A stretch of DNA of 50,059 nucleotides, taken from assembly GCA_018266475.1 (NCBI GenBank), contig JAFEAI010000171.1:1-50059 (forward strand). Direction: 5' to 3'. Positions 14,902 through 23,703 of this stretch are shown here, piece after piece; position 1 is the stretch's first letter, and the number at the start of each line of letters is the position of its first letter. This stretch comes from Bacteroidota bacterium (lineage in GTDB: Bacteria > Bacteroidota > Bacteroidia > Flavobacteriales_F > PHOS-HE28). The notes under the pieces are model-generated. The model ran no database searches, had not been told where the DNA came from, and was given only the letters and a program-made list of their open reading frames with translations. The translations under genes and the position numbers were made by a program.

Positions 14902-16305
14902 ATGCCCGGCACCTCAGACAGTTCCATCGGCCCAACCGCCCACCTCCAGGCCCTCCGCCGCCACTTCCACAGCGGCGCCACCCGCCCGTACGCCGCGCGC
15001 CGAGGTGCGTTGAAAGCCCTCAAGCGCGCGATCCAACGCCACGGAGAGGCGCTCCTGGCCGCCATGCACGCGGACATGCGCAAGCCGCGATTCGAGGCGT
15101 ACATGGCGGACATCGGCCTGGTGCATGCCGAGATCGACCACGCGCTCGCAAGCCTTCGTGACTGGATGCGCCCCGAAGGTGTCCCCACGCCATTGGCATT
15201 GTGGCCCGCCAACAGCAGCATCCACCCGCGTCCCTTGGGCGTTGTGCTCATCATTGCGCCATGGAACTATCCGGTGGCCTTGGCGCTAGCACCGCTGGTG
15301 GGCGCCATTGCGGCGGGCAACTGCGCCGTGGTGAAGCCCAGTGAGGATGCCCCGCATACAGCGGCAGTGCTGGAGAACATCATTGCGGAAGCCTTCTGCA
15401 GGGAGCATGTGGCGGTGGTGCAGGGCGCCGGTGCCGAGGTGGTCCCGCCGATGCTGGGGGATTTCCGTTTCGATCATGTCTTTTTCACCGGCAGCCCGGC
15501 CGTGGGGCGCAGGGTGTTGGCCATGGCCGCGCCGCAGTTGGTGCCGGTAACGTTGGAGCTGGGCGGTAAAAGCCCCGCCATCGTGGACCGCAGCGCCAAC
15601 GTGGACCTTGCGGCAAAGCGCATCGCCTGGAGCAAGTTCTTCAACGCCGGGCAAACCTGCATCGCCACGGACCATGCCTTGGTGCATGCCGATGTGCTGG
15701 ATGCCTTCATCGCCGCCATGGCCAAGCACACCACGGCCTTCTTCGGGGAGGATCCGCAACGCTCGCCGCACTTCGCACGCTTGGTGAATGACAAGCACTT
15801 CCAACGGGTGGCGCGCTACTTGGCGGAGGGGAGGGCCCTCTTCGGCGGGCAGGTGGATGCGGGTGAGCGCTACATCGCGCCCACCCTGCTCACCGATGTG
15901 CCCTTGAATGGCAAGGTGATGCACGAGGAAGTCTTCGGACCGGTGCTGCCGGTGGTGCCGTGGAAAGAGCCGGAGGAAGTACTGGCGGTGGTCGCGAGGA
16001 ACCCCACGCCCTTGGCACTGTACGTGTTTTCGCGCAATCGCACCGTGCAGCGCCGCTTCACCGAACACATCGCTTTCGGCGGCGGTTGCATCAACCACTG
16101 CCTGCTGCACTTCGGCAATCCCCAACTGCCGTTCAGCGGCGTGGGCACCAGCGGCATGGGGCGCTACCACGGCAAGCGCAGCTTCGAGGTGTTCAGCCAC
16201 CTCCAGGGCATGGTGAGCGCTTCCCGGCTGCTGCCGGACCCGGGTGTACAGTACCCGCCTTATTCAACAGGGAAGGAAAAGGTGATGCGGTGGGTGATGG
16301 GGTGA
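14902..16305 (+). CDS. Aldehyde dehydrogenase, class 3-like (467 aa)
   Basis: This NAD(P)-dependent enzyme oxidises aldehydes to acids. The catalytic cysteine is C253 in FNAGQTCIATDH and the general base E219 is in LELGGKSP. The cofactor loop FFTGSPAVGRR and the APWNYPV segment are present. The short length, the SKFFNAGQTC sequence and the C-terminal PFSGVGTSGMGRYHGKRSFEVFSH are typical of the ALDH3 branch, which often acts on fatty or aromatic aldehydes. The true substrate is not known. It starts right after a -7 box and is separated from the next dehydrogenase by about 650 bp. Confidence 0.93.
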   Translation: MPGTSDSSIGPTAHLQALRRHFHSGATRPYAARRGALKALKRAIQRHGEALLAAMHADMRKPRFEAYMADIGLVHAEIDHALASLRDWMRPEGVPTPLALWPANSSIHPRPLGVVLIIAPWNYPVALALAPLVGAIAAGNCAVVKPSEDAPHTAAVLENIIAEAFCREHVAVVQGAGAEVVPPMLGDFRFDHVFFTGSPAVGRRVLAMAAPQLVPVTLELGGKSPAIVDRSANVDLAAKRIAWSKFFNAGQTCIATDHALVHADVLDAFIAAMAKHTTAFFGEDPQRSPHFARLVNDKHFQRVARYLAEGRALFGGQVDAGERYIAPTLLTDVPLNGKVMHEEVFGPVLPVVPWKEPEEVLAVVARNPTPLALYVFSRNRTVQRRFTEHIAFGGGCINHCLLHFGNPQLPFSGVGTSGMGRYHGKRSFEVFSHLQGMVSASRLLPDPGVQYPPYSTGKEKVMRWVMG

Positions 16306-16635
16306 CCGCGGCCTTGGCCGGTCCTTTGTTCACGGCCGGAGTTCCTGCCGGGCCCGCGCCTGGTACGCAAAGGCCGATTCCTCTTCCACTTCAAACACCG
16401 CTCGGCAATACCAATTAGGCATTCAATTCAGGCCAAAGATGCGCTGCTTCCCGCAAGCGGGATGGGACAATTTCTTCGCATGGCCCGGGGAAGGCATGTG
16501 GGAAAAGCGTCTGCGTCCCGTTCACGGGGAGCATGCAGATCGGCTGCTATTGAATGTCCAATTGGCATAAACCACCGGTGGCGGATGGAACCCGGCGCAC
16601 ACGCAAAAACGCGGGCGCGGGAATCCGGATTTCCA
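16306..16635. other. Gene-free stretch
   Basis: Between the dehydrogenase stop and the small minus-strand ORF I see no credible gene. It holds a CCCGCAAGCGGG mini-hairpin near 16449 of the type scattered through the window, and an ACCAATTAGG word near 16410 similar to those ending the tandem repeats. Confidence 0.6.
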
Positions 16636-16866
16636 TCACCCCAGCCTTTCCGCGCGCTTGGGCCGCAGCCGGTCGCGCACCAGGGCCAGGTGCTGCTCAT
16701 CGCACTCCAGCGAAGCCACCCATCGGTTCTGTGCGGGCGCAATGAACGTGCGCTGTTCGGCAATGTGGTGCAGCGCACAAAACTCCTCCAGGTGGTGGCA
16801 GAAATGCGCCGCGGTGGTTTTGGCGTCGGGGCCGAGGAAATCCCAATGGAAGCGGAGGGTGGGCAT
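16636..16866 (-). CDS. Small conserved-type protein of unknown function (76 aa)
   Basis: The ORF begins MPTLRFHWDFLGPDA and continues with TAAHFCHHLEEFCALHHI and LECDEQHLALVRDRLRP. It is rich in histidine and has no signal or membrane segment. I have the impression of a small Bacteroidota family with the same HLEEF core, but cannot name a role. It is divergent from the second aldehyde dehydrogenase, leaving about 90 bp for two promoters. The ORF can be extended upstream, but no other ATG is present there. Confidence 0.6.
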   Translation of the reverse strand: MPTLRFHWDFLGPDAKTTAAHFCHHLEEFCALHHIAEQRTFIAPAQNRWVASLECDEQHLALVRDRLRPKRAERLG

Positions 16867-16945
16867 GGCGGTGTGGCAATGGATGCGCAAAGGTGGCCCC
16901 GCGCGAACATTCCGTGATGGCCGTTGTATGCCCAATAGGCTTCAA

Positions 16946-16953
16946 TACCTTCA
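16946..16953 (+). promoter_or_regulatory. -7 box of the second aldehyde dehydrogenase gene
   Basis: TACCTTCA ends 4 bp before the ATG at 16958, the same spacing as in the first dehydrogenase gene. Confidence 0.55.
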
Positions 16954-16957
16954 CGCC

Positions 16958-18430
16958 ATGCCGCAAAAGAACATGCGATCACCAGCGCCGCCGGCAGGGG
17001 ATGCCGCTTATCCGCACGCCAACTACATCAATGGCCGATGGTGGCAGGACGGTTCGGGCAGCTGCAACACGGTGGTGGACAAATACCGCGGGCATGTCCT
17101 GGCCCAATTGCCCTTGGCCACTGCAGCGCAGATGGACGGGGCCATTGCCGCTGCCATGGCCGCGCTCCCGGCCCTGCGCGGGCTAAGCGCAGGCGGACGG
17201 AGCGCGAAGCTGGCGGCCCTGGCCGATGCGATCGAAGGGAATGCAGGGGAGTTTGCACGCACCATCATGCAGGAGGGCGGAAAGCCCATCGGCTATGCGG
17301 AGGCGGAAGTGGCCCGTGCGCTGGTCACCGTGCGCACTGCGGCTGCGGAGACCCTGCGCTTCGGTGGCGAGGCCGTGGCCATGGATTACGGCAAGGGTGC
17401 CGGGCGCACGGCGCTCACCAAGCGCATCCCCGTGGGCGTGGTGGCGGCGATCACCCCGTTCAACTTCCCGCTGAACCTGGTGCTGCACAAGGTGGCTCCC
17501 GCGCTGGCCGCAGGCTGCCCCGTGGTGCTGAAGCCCGCGCCCCAAACGCCGCTCACCGCGCTGCTGCTGGCGAAGCTGATGGACGGTGCCGGCCTGCCCG
17601 CAGGCGCCTTCAATGTGCTGGTGGCCGACAATGCCGTGGCAGAGCAACTGGTGCGGGATGAGCGCGTGAAGATGCTCAGCTTCACCGGCAGTGATGCCGT
17701 GGGCTGGCGCCTGAAAGGCATCTGCGGCAAGAAGAAGACCGCCCTGGAGCTGGGCGGCAATGCCGCCGTGGTCATCGACGAGGGCGCCGCCCTGCCGGAG
17801 GTGGCCCGGGAGGTGGCGATGGGCGCCAACCTGTACGCGGGCCAAACCTGCATCAGCACGCAGCGTGTGTTCGTGGTGGCGAAGGAATTTGGGCGTTTCC
17901 GCGACCTGCTGGTGGAGGCGTTCAATGCGCTGAAGGCCGGCGACCCGGCCGACCCCGCCGTCTCCGTGGGGCCGATCATCGATGCCACGCATTTCCGGCG
18001 CATCCAGGATTGGCTGGACGAGGCCGTGAAGGGTGGTGCAAAGGTGCTTGCGGGCGGAGGGCCGGTGGACCCGGACCGCCACGTGTTCGCCGCCACCCTG
18101 GTCACCGGCACAACGCCCGGCATGAAGGTCTTCAGCGAAGAGGTGTTCGGGCCGATCACCCTGGTGGAACCGGTGCAGGACTTCAGCGAAGCCATGGTGC
18201 GGGTGAACGACAGCCGCTACGGCCTGCAGGCCGGCGTGTACACCAACAACCTGCAGCACATGAAACAGGCGCATGAACAGCTGGAGGTGGGCGCGGTGAT
18301 CATCAACGGCACGCCGGGCTTCCGCCTGGACCCCATGCCGTACGGCGGCATCAAGGACAGCGGCCTGGGGCGTGAAGGCGTGCGCTATGCGATGGAGGAA
18401 ATGACCGAGCCAAGGTTGATGGTGTACTGA
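16958..18430 (+). CDS. NAD(P)-dependent aldehyde dehydrogenase (490 aa)
   Basis: This is a full-length ALDH superfamily enzyme. The catalytic cysteine is C298 in YAGQTCISTQRVFV and the base E264 is in ALELGGNAAV. NAD-binding and structural motifs ITPFNFPLN, LSFTGSDAVGW and FSEEVFGPI are intact. The closest general type is the lactaldehyde/succinate-semialdehyde group, but the substrate cannot be fixed. Starts at 16958 or 16973 (MRSPAP) are possible; the first follows the -7 box. It is a paralogue only at superfamily level of the upstream ALDH3-like enzyme and the two are not obviously co-transcribed. Confidence 0.93.
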   Translation: MPQKNMRSPAPPAGDAAYPHANYINGRWWQDGSGSCNTVVDKYRGHVLAQLPLATAAQMDGAIAAAMAALPALRGLSAGGRSAKLAALADAIEGNAGEFARTIMQEGGKPIGYAEAEVARALVTVRTAAAETLRFGGEAVAMDYGKGAGRTALTKRIPVGVVAAITPFNFPLNLVLHKVAPALAAGCPVVLKPAPQTPLTALLLAKLMDGAGLPAGAFNVLVADNAVAEQLVRDERVKMLSFTGSDAVGWRLKGICGKKKTALELGGNAAVVIDEGAALPEVAREVAMGANLYAGQTCISTQRVFVVAKEFGRFRDLLVEAFNALKAGDPADPAVSVGPIIDATHFRRIQDWLDEAVKGGAKVLAGGGPVDPDRHVFAATLVTGTTPGMKVFSEEVFGPITLVEPVQDFSEAMVRVNDSRYGLQAGVYTNNLQHMKQAHEQLEVGAVIINGTPGFRLDPMPYGGIKDSGLGREGVRYAMEEMTEPRLMVY

Positions 18431-18695
18431 TGAGGGAAAGGAAGAGCGGGACGTTGGATACAGGAAACAGAACGTAGAGCGTAGTATGGTAGTGGGGCGA
18501 CCCGCGTGCCCTGCGAACTACTGCCTACACCCTCCGAACCACGCCCTACGAACTACGCTCAGCGCCCTATTCACAGGATCAATCTCCCCGGCTCCAGCTT
18601 CCTCCGGCCGCGTGCCATGTCCATGGGAACTGCATTCGACTCCGTGTCCTCTCCCGCAAGCGGGATGAAACACGTGCCTCTGTGGTGAACTCACC

Positions 18696-19709
18696 CTACC
18701 CCTTCTTTTCCAGCTTCTCTATCCGCCCCACGATCTTCTCCAGATTGCGGAAGTGGATATAGCTCTTGCGGTACTTGCTGGCCTCCCAGGCGGGGCTGCC
18801 CATGTAGCTTTCTCCGGCCTTGGTGTCCTTGCTGATTCCGCTTTGCGCGGCGATGATGGTGCCGTCGGCGATCTTCAGGTGGCCGATGATGCCCACCTGC
18901 CCGCTGAACATGCAGTTCTTGCCGATCTTGGTGCTGCCGGCCACCACGCCGCCCGCAGCGTAGTAGGTGTTTTCGCCCACTTCCACGTTGTGCGCGATGT
19001 GGATCAGGTTGTCGAATTTCACGCCCTTGCGCAGGATGGTGCTGCCCAGCGTGGCCCGGTCTATCGCGCAGTTGGCGCCGATCTCCACGTTGTCCTCGAT
19101 CACCACGTTGCCGATCTGCGGGATCTTGGCCCCGCCGTCCGGGCCGGTGGCAAAGCGGAAGCCGTCGCTGCCGATCACCGTGCCGCTGTGGATGATGCAG
19201 TCCTTGCCCACCACGCAATCGGAATAGATCTTCACACCTGCGTAAATGGTGGTGTTGTCGCCAATGGTGACGTAATCGCCCACGTAGGCCTGCGGATAGA
19301 CCTTCACGTTGTTGCCCAGCTTGGTGTTTTCACCGATGAAGGCCAGCGCGCCGATGTAGCAATCCGCACCATGCACGGCTCCTTCCGACAATACGGCCTG
19401 CGGAGAGATGCCCTTCTTGTTGCGCTTGATCCGGTCGTACAGTTCAAGCACCTTTGCGAAGGCGCCTTGCGCATCGGCCACGCGCACCAGGGTGGTCTGC
19501 ACCGGTGCGGTGAGAGGATGGTCCTTGCCGATGATCACCACGGATGCCGTGGTGCCGTACACATACTGCGTGTAGGCCGGATTTGCCAGGAACGAAAGCG
19601 AGCCTTCGCCGCCTTCCTCGATCTTGGAGAGGCGTGAAACGGTGGCGTTGCCGTTGCCCTCCACGGTGCCGTGGAGCATTTCGGCGATTTGGTCTGCGGT
19701 GAACTGCAT
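18696..19709 (-). CDS. lpxD: UDP-3-O-acylglucosamine N-acyltransferase LpxD
   Basis: This 337-residue enzyme adds the second acyl chain in lipid A synthesis. The N-terminal uridine-binding domain ([21 protein letters not shown]) is followed by a left-handed beta-helix of hexapeptide repeats. The catalytic histidine is H240 in [12 protein letters not shown], matching H239 of the E. coli enzyme by motif. Full length and motif-complete, so it is the likely functional LpxD. The ATG was set 19 bp downstream of a TACCTTGC box. A shorter LpxD-like gene lies after efp in this window. Confidence 0.95.
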   Translation of the reverse strand: MQFTADQIAEMLHGTVEGNGNATVSRLSKIEEGGEGSLSFLANPAYTQYVYGTTASVVIIGKDHPLTAPVQTTLVRVADAQGAFAKVLELYDRIKRNKKGISPQAVLSEGAVHGADCYIGALAFIGENTKLGNNVKVYPQAYVGDYVTIGDNTTIYAGVKIYSDCVVGKDCIIHSGTVIGSDGFRFATGPDGGAKIPQIGNVVIEDNVEIGANCAIDRATLGSTILRKGVKFDNLIHIAHNVEVGENTYYAAGGVVAGSTKIGKNCMFSGQVGIIGHLKIADGTIIAAQSGISKDTKAGESYMGSPAWEASKYRKSYIHFRNLEKIVGRIEKLEKKG

Positions 19710-19728
19710 GGGGTTCGGTATGGCTGCG

Positions 19729-19736
19729 GCAAGGTA
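19729..19736 (-). promoter_or_regulatory. -7 box of lpxD
   Basis: On the minus strand the box reads TACCTTGC, 19 bp before the lpxD ATG. Confidence 0.5.
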
Positions 19737-19790
19737 GTTTGCTTGCGCCTTCCGGGCGCTATTCCCTGCGCCCACCAACGAACCAGGTGC

Positions 19791-20777
19791 CTACTTCACC
19801 TCGGCCAACTTGCCCTTGAGCATGTTGATCACCCCGATCTCCGTGGCATCCACGCCCTTCTTCTCGGCCAAGTACCAGCTTGCCCAATCACCGAGGTGTA
19901 CCAGGTGGATCTGGCGGCCAAGGCGGTCGTCGCCCTTGCTCCACACCTCGTGGATGTGCGTGGTGTACTTGGCAAAAACCTCCTTGTTGATCTCCATGCG
20001 GATCTGGCTCCGCTCATGGTCGTCCTTGTGGCGGAAGATCACCACGGCCAGGCTCTTGTCACCTCCGGCCCAGCCCACCAGCTCGTTGTGGTTCATCTCG
20101 GGGATGGCGTGGTGCCAGCAGAGTTCCTTGCTGTTCTCATTCACCTGCTGGCGGAAGCGGATGCTCACGGCCTCCGTGGCCGCCTCGCTGTAGATCACGG
20201 GGCGCTTTCCGAACAGGAACTCGGCCAACCGCTTGCCTTCCTCCTTGATCGCCTCCTGCCCGGTCTTCAGGTGATGGGCCGCCTTGGCGATGGAAGTCTC
20301 AAAATCGCTTTGGATGATGCCGTAGTGCTTGAGCAGGAAAAACTGCTGGGTGAGCGAGTAGGCCAGCATGGTGCGGGGCGGGTTGCCGCCGGGGATCACG
20401 ATGTGGTCCAGCCCCTTGGCCTTGGCCGTTTCCAGCATGGTGCCGCCGCTTGTGATGCAGGCTACGCGGGCGCCTTTGTGCAGGGCCTGCTGCATGGCGG
20501 CGAGGGTTTCCTCGGTGTTTCCGCTGTAGCTGCAGGCGATCACTAAGCTGCCCTTGCCCACGTAAGCGGGCAGGTAGTAGTTGCTGTACACTTCAATGGG
20601 GCACACGGCCTCATCGGCCACTACCTGCGCGGCGATGCGCCCGCCGATGCCGCTGCCGCCCAGGCCCGTGATCACCACGTTGCGGAAGGGTTGGCCGGGC
20701 GGGTTCAGGGCGGCTTTTCGGCCAATGGCGAGGGCCTCTTCGAGGTGGGCCGGGAAGTCACGGATCAGGTCGTACAT
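19791..20777 (-). CDS. Bifunctional phosphoglucose/phosphomannose isomerase
   Basis: This 328-residue SIS-domain isomerase interconverts glucose-6-P or mannose-6-P with fructose-6-P. The SIS core is visible in GLGGSGIGGRIAAQ, ACSYSGNTEETLA and CITSGGTML. The C-terminal part has the bact-PGI_C features IPEMNHNELVGWAG and DWASWYLAEKKGVDATEIGVINMLKGKLAEV. The product feeds both glycolysis and sugar-nucleotide precursors for polysaccharides. It lies 82 bp before lpxD on the same strand and may share its transcript in part. Confidence 0.93.
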   Translation of the reverse strand: MYDLIRDFPAHLEEALAIGRKAALNPPGQPFRNVVITGLGGSGIGGRIAAQVVADEAVCPIEVYSNYYLPAYVGKGSLVIACSYSGNTEETLAAMQQALHKGARVACITSGGTMLETAKAKGLDHIVIPGGNPPRTMLAYSLTQQFFLLKHYGIIQSDFETSIAKAAHHLKTGQEAIKEEGKRLAEFLFGKRPVIYSEAATEAVSIRFRQQVNENSKELCWHHAIPEMNHNELVGWAGGDKSLAVVIFRHKDDHERSQIRMEINKEVFAKYTTHIHEVWSKGDDRLGRQIHLVHLGDWASWYLAEKKGVDATEIGVINMLKGKLAEVK

Positions 20778-20880
20778 CGTTCGGTGGGGGTAATGCGTGG
20801 GTGTGGTGGTTTGCGAAATTGGCCGGTGATACGCCCGGGAAGGCCCGCGGGTTCGCCGGTTTCAGCAAGAAAGGCTGCCG

Positions 20881-22593
20881 TTACTTGCCCAGGTCCTCGG
20901 GTCCGCAGGTGGCGGCAGGCAGGTCCTTCAGTTCCTTCATCTTCAGGAACACCTCGTTCACCTGCTTGGTGATGCTGGTGCCCGCGTTCAGCTCGCTGGC
21001 CTTCAGGAACCAGCACTTGGCCTTGGCCCGGTCCATGGCCGCCTTGTTGTACAGGTAGTACAGGCCCATGTAGTTGTAGGCCTCCTCCAGGTCGGCCTTG
21101 TGGGCTGCCTGTTCCTCGGGCTTCATCTTCAGGATCACCTGCTCGTAGTAGGGGCGGGCGGTCCAGCTCTTCACATCGGCGGTGTCCATGCCGGCCTGTG
21201 CGCGGGCGCGGTACAGGTAGCCTTGGTAGATGTTGGGCTGCTTGCTGATGTACATGGCCCAGGCACTGTCCGCAGTTTGGTATTGCTTGGCGCGGTTGGC
21301 CATGGAGCCCAGGTAGTACCAGTCGTTCACCTCGGGCTTGGTTCCTTTCACCTTTTGGCGCATGGCGTCCACGGCCTTGGTGTTGGCCCCTGCCTCGGTG
21401 AAGGCTTTGGCCGCCTCCAGGAAGAGGTACTCCTTGTTGGGGTCCAGGCGTGCGCCCTTCAGGTACATTTCACCGGCCAGCGAATCGTAGGGCACCGGGG
21501 CGGTGCCGGGTGCGGGCGGCGTTTTCATCTGCTCTTTGGACAGTCCCTGGTCGATCTTGCCGGCGTATTCATAATCCACGCCCAGCACCTTGTCGGCAGG
21601 CTGTTCGGCGAAGTAGGCCTTCATGGCGATGTCCGCTTCGGTGAATTTTCCTTCCTCGGCCAGGTCGAACGCCTTGAGGCGCTTGAGCACCATGTTCTGC
21701 ACCCCGGCCTGTTCAAGGGATTGGATCTCCTGCAGGCTCTCGGGGTATTTGCCCACCAGGAAGAGGAACTGGGCGTTGCGCACGCGGGCGCTGGTGTTGC
21801 CCACGTTGAGGTCCAAGTATTTCTGCATGTCGGCGGTGGCCTTGTCGAAGTTGCGCGTTTTGAAGTAGGCTTCGGCGCGGCCGCGGTAGGCCGGGGCATA
21901 GCCGGGGTCGATGGCGATGGCGTTGGTGTATTCCTCAATGGCCTGCGGGAAGTTCAGCGCGCGGTAGTACATGAAGGCCTTGCGCGCCACGGGTTTGGCG
22001 TTCTGGGGTTCCACCTCCATGGCCTTCTTGTAGTTTTCCAAGGGAGCCGACCCGTCGCGCGGGTTGCGGTCGAAGAGCGCGTCTCCCTTTACGATGTAGG
22101 CCTCGGGGTCCTTGGGGTTCAGCTCGATGGCCTTCTGCAGCAGGGCCAGGGCGGCATCGTATGCGGGATGGTCGCCCGCCAGCAGCCCCTCAGCCTCTTC
22201 CCGGTAGGTGGCTGCAATGTGGGGCTTGCTGTGCTTGTTGGCCTTGGAGAGGGCTGTTTCGGTGGCCTTGTCGAACTCGGCCTGTGCCTCGGCATCCTTG
22301 CCCTGGTCGCGCTGCGTTTTGCCCAGGCCGGCGTAGTTGAGCGGGAAGCTGGGGTTTACCTCGATCCCTTTCCGGTAGGCCCATGCGGCGCTGTCGGCAC
22401 GGTCGTTGGCGAAGTAGTTCTCGCCAAGGTAGAACCAGGCCTCGCCGTTGTTGGGCGTGGCGGCAAGAATGGATTTGAACGCGGAGGTGGCCTTCTCGAA
22501 CTGCTCGCGGTCGGTGAGCTTGATGGCCTCGGAAAGCTGTGCAAATGCGCCGATGGAGGCGCAGGAGAGGCCGATGGTCAGTAGGGTCTTCAT
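20881..22593 (-). CDS. TPR-repeat exported protein of the TonB-PstS cluster
   Basis: This 570-residue protein has a signal peptide (MKTLLTIGLSCASIGAFAQ) and then tandem tetratricopeptide repeats almost to the end (for example NGEAWFYLGENYFANDRADSAAWAYRKGIEVNP and APAYRGRAEAYFKTRNFDKA, written here only in part). TPR arrays bind partner proteins; this one should be periplasmic. In Bacteroidota such a gene usually follows exbBD-tonB-pstS, as it does here after the pstS-like gene with a 13-bp gap. Its exact partner is unknown. Confidence 0.88.
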   Translation of the reverse strand: MKTLLTIGLSCASIGAFAQLSEAIKLTDREQFEKATSAFKSILAATPNNGEAWFYLGENYFANDRADSAAWAYRKGIEVNPSFPLNYAGLGKTQRDQGKDAEAQAEFDKATETALSKANKHSKPHIAATYREEAEGLLAGDHPAYDAALALLQKAIELNPKDPEAYIVKGDALFDRNPRDGSAPLENYKKAMEVEPQNAKPVARKAFMYYRALNFPQAIEEYTNAIAIDPGYAPAYRGRAEAYFKTRNFDKATADMQKYLDLNVGNTSARVRNAQFLFLVGKYPESLQEIQSLEQAGVQNMVLKRLKAFDLAEEGKFTEADIAMKAYFAEQPADKVLGVDYEYAGKIDQGLSKEQMKTPPAPGTAPVPYDSLAGEMYLKGARLDPNKEYLFLEAAKAFTEAGANTKAVDAMRQKVKGTKPEVNDWYYLGSMANRAKQYQTADSAWAMYISKQPNIYQGYLYRARAQAGMDTADVKSWTARPYYEQVILKMKPEEQAAHKADLEEAYNYMGLYYLYNKAAMDRAKAKCWFLKASELNAGTSITKQVNEVFLKMKELKDLPAATCGPEDLGK

Positions 22594-22606
22594 GCAAGTT
22601 GATCTG

Positions 22607-23506
22607 CTATTCATGGACGATCTCGATGTTCCGTTCGGGGATCTTGATCGGGACCAGGCCCAGCTTCAGGATGATCCGTTGCCCCTTGTGGTTGGCGACA
22701 AAGGAAACAAAACCGGTGCCAAGCCCGCTTTTCCCCTCCGTGAGCAGGATGTTAACGGTGCGGGGCAGGGGGTAGGACCCGTCGGCCAGGGTGGATTGGG
22801 AGATGGCTGCGGGCGGGTCCGCGGCGGTGCGGGCGATGGGCAGCAGGCGCACTTGGCTGCGCAGGGCCTGCACCTGCGGGTCATCCTGGTCGCTGAGGGC
22901 CTCAAAAGGCAGGAAGCCCACGGAGCGTGTGCTGCGGGCCACTTGGGCCACCAGGTCGTCCACGTCCTGCACGGCTTGCGCCCGCAGGGTGTGCAGGTGC
23001 AGGGTGTCCTTCAGCAGGCGTGCAATGCCGCTGCCCTGCCCGACGAACAGTGCCTGGAGGGTGTCCGTACCGGCGGCCATGCCCTTGCCGAGCAACCTTG
23101 CCAGCCCTTGGAGATCAAGGTGCTGCAAGGTGCTTTCCTTGTTCACCACCACGGCTATGCCGGACTTGTACACGGGCACCACCGGCGTGGTGATGTTGCG
23201 CTTTTGGTAAAAGGCCTGCTGTGCGCCCGTGGGCACGGTGGTGGTCACCACGCAGCGCACGCTGTCGTTCAGCATGGCCTGCAGCAGTGCGCCTTCATCC
23301 ATGTACCGCATGCGGATGTGCGCCTTGGGGTAGAAGGCGCCGAACACCATGAGTTCCTTGTCGATGGCGGTGCGGCAGTCGGCATCGGCGATCATCAGCA
23401 CCGAACCCGAGGTGGGCGTATCGTCCACGGCGGGGTTGGGCGTGCCGCATGCGCCTGCGGCCAACAGCACGGCCAAGGTCCAAGGGATATGGGGGCGCTT
23501 ACTCAG
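22607..23506 (-). CDS. PstS-like substrate-binding lipoprotein of the TonB cluster
   Basis: The protein of about 300 residues resembles the phosphate-binding PBP fold, with VLMIADADCRTAIDKE at the start, then GIAVVVNKESTLQHLDLQGLARLLGKG and a C-terminal FVSFVANHKGQRII. The N-terminus SKRPHIPWTLAVLLAAGACG is a lipoprotein signal. No ATG exists in the right place; the signal is only complete with a CTG start at 23506 overlapping the upstream stop, while TTG at 23476 would leave too short a signal. No phosphate transporter permease is near, so the role is probably specific to the tonB cluster. Confidence 0.8.
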   Translation of the reverse strand: MSKRPHIPWTLAVLLAAGACGTPNPAVDDTPTSGSVLMIADADCRTAIDKELMVFGAFYPKAHIRMRYMDEGALLQAMLNDSVRCVVTTTVPTGAQQAFYQKRNITTPVVPVYKSGIAVVVNKESTLQHLDLQGLARLLGKGMAAGTDTLQALFVGQGSGIARLLKDTLHLHTLRAQAVQDVDDLVAQVARSTRSVGFLPFEALSDQDDPQVQALRSQVRLLPIARTAADPPAAISQSTLADGSYPLPRTVNILLTEGKSGLGTGFVSFVANHKGQRIILKLGLVPIKIPERNIEIVHE

Positions 23507-23690
23507 CTTGTTTCCGGCTTTGTGCGTCCTTGCGTTGCCACATCACGCCCCGCAGCACGCCGTAGGCCACCAGCACAATGCCTAAGGGGAGCCGGAAGCG
23601 GGAGATCTGCGGCAGGAATCCTTCGTTGAGCAGCACCAAGGCGCCTACGGCCACGTAGGCCAAGCTCATCACCAGGGCGAAATACCTCAT
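23499..23690 (-). CDS. Small two-helix membrane protein (63 aa)
   Basis: Two hydrophobic segments (YFALVMSLAYVAVGALVLL and LPLGIVLVAYGVLRGVMW) are linked by a short basic loop, and the tail is charged. No catalytic motif is seen. It sits between tonB (13 bp away) and the pstS-like gene (8-bp overlap), the place where small unannotated membrane genes are common in this type of cluster. The function is unknown; it may help the TonB complex. Confidence 0.75.
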   Translation of the reverse strand: MRYFALVMSLAYVAVGALVLLNEGFLPQISRFRLPLGIVLVAYGVLRGVMWQRKDAQSRKQAE

Positions 23691-23703
23691 GGAGCAAAGC
23701 TAC

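Noticed and set aside
16428-16982. 184-aa minus-strand ORF overlapping the 76-aa small protein in another frame
   Set aside because: Its composition looks like an antisense frame, and it would extend into the second aldehyde dehydrogenase gene. The 76-aa frame is the more protein-like one.
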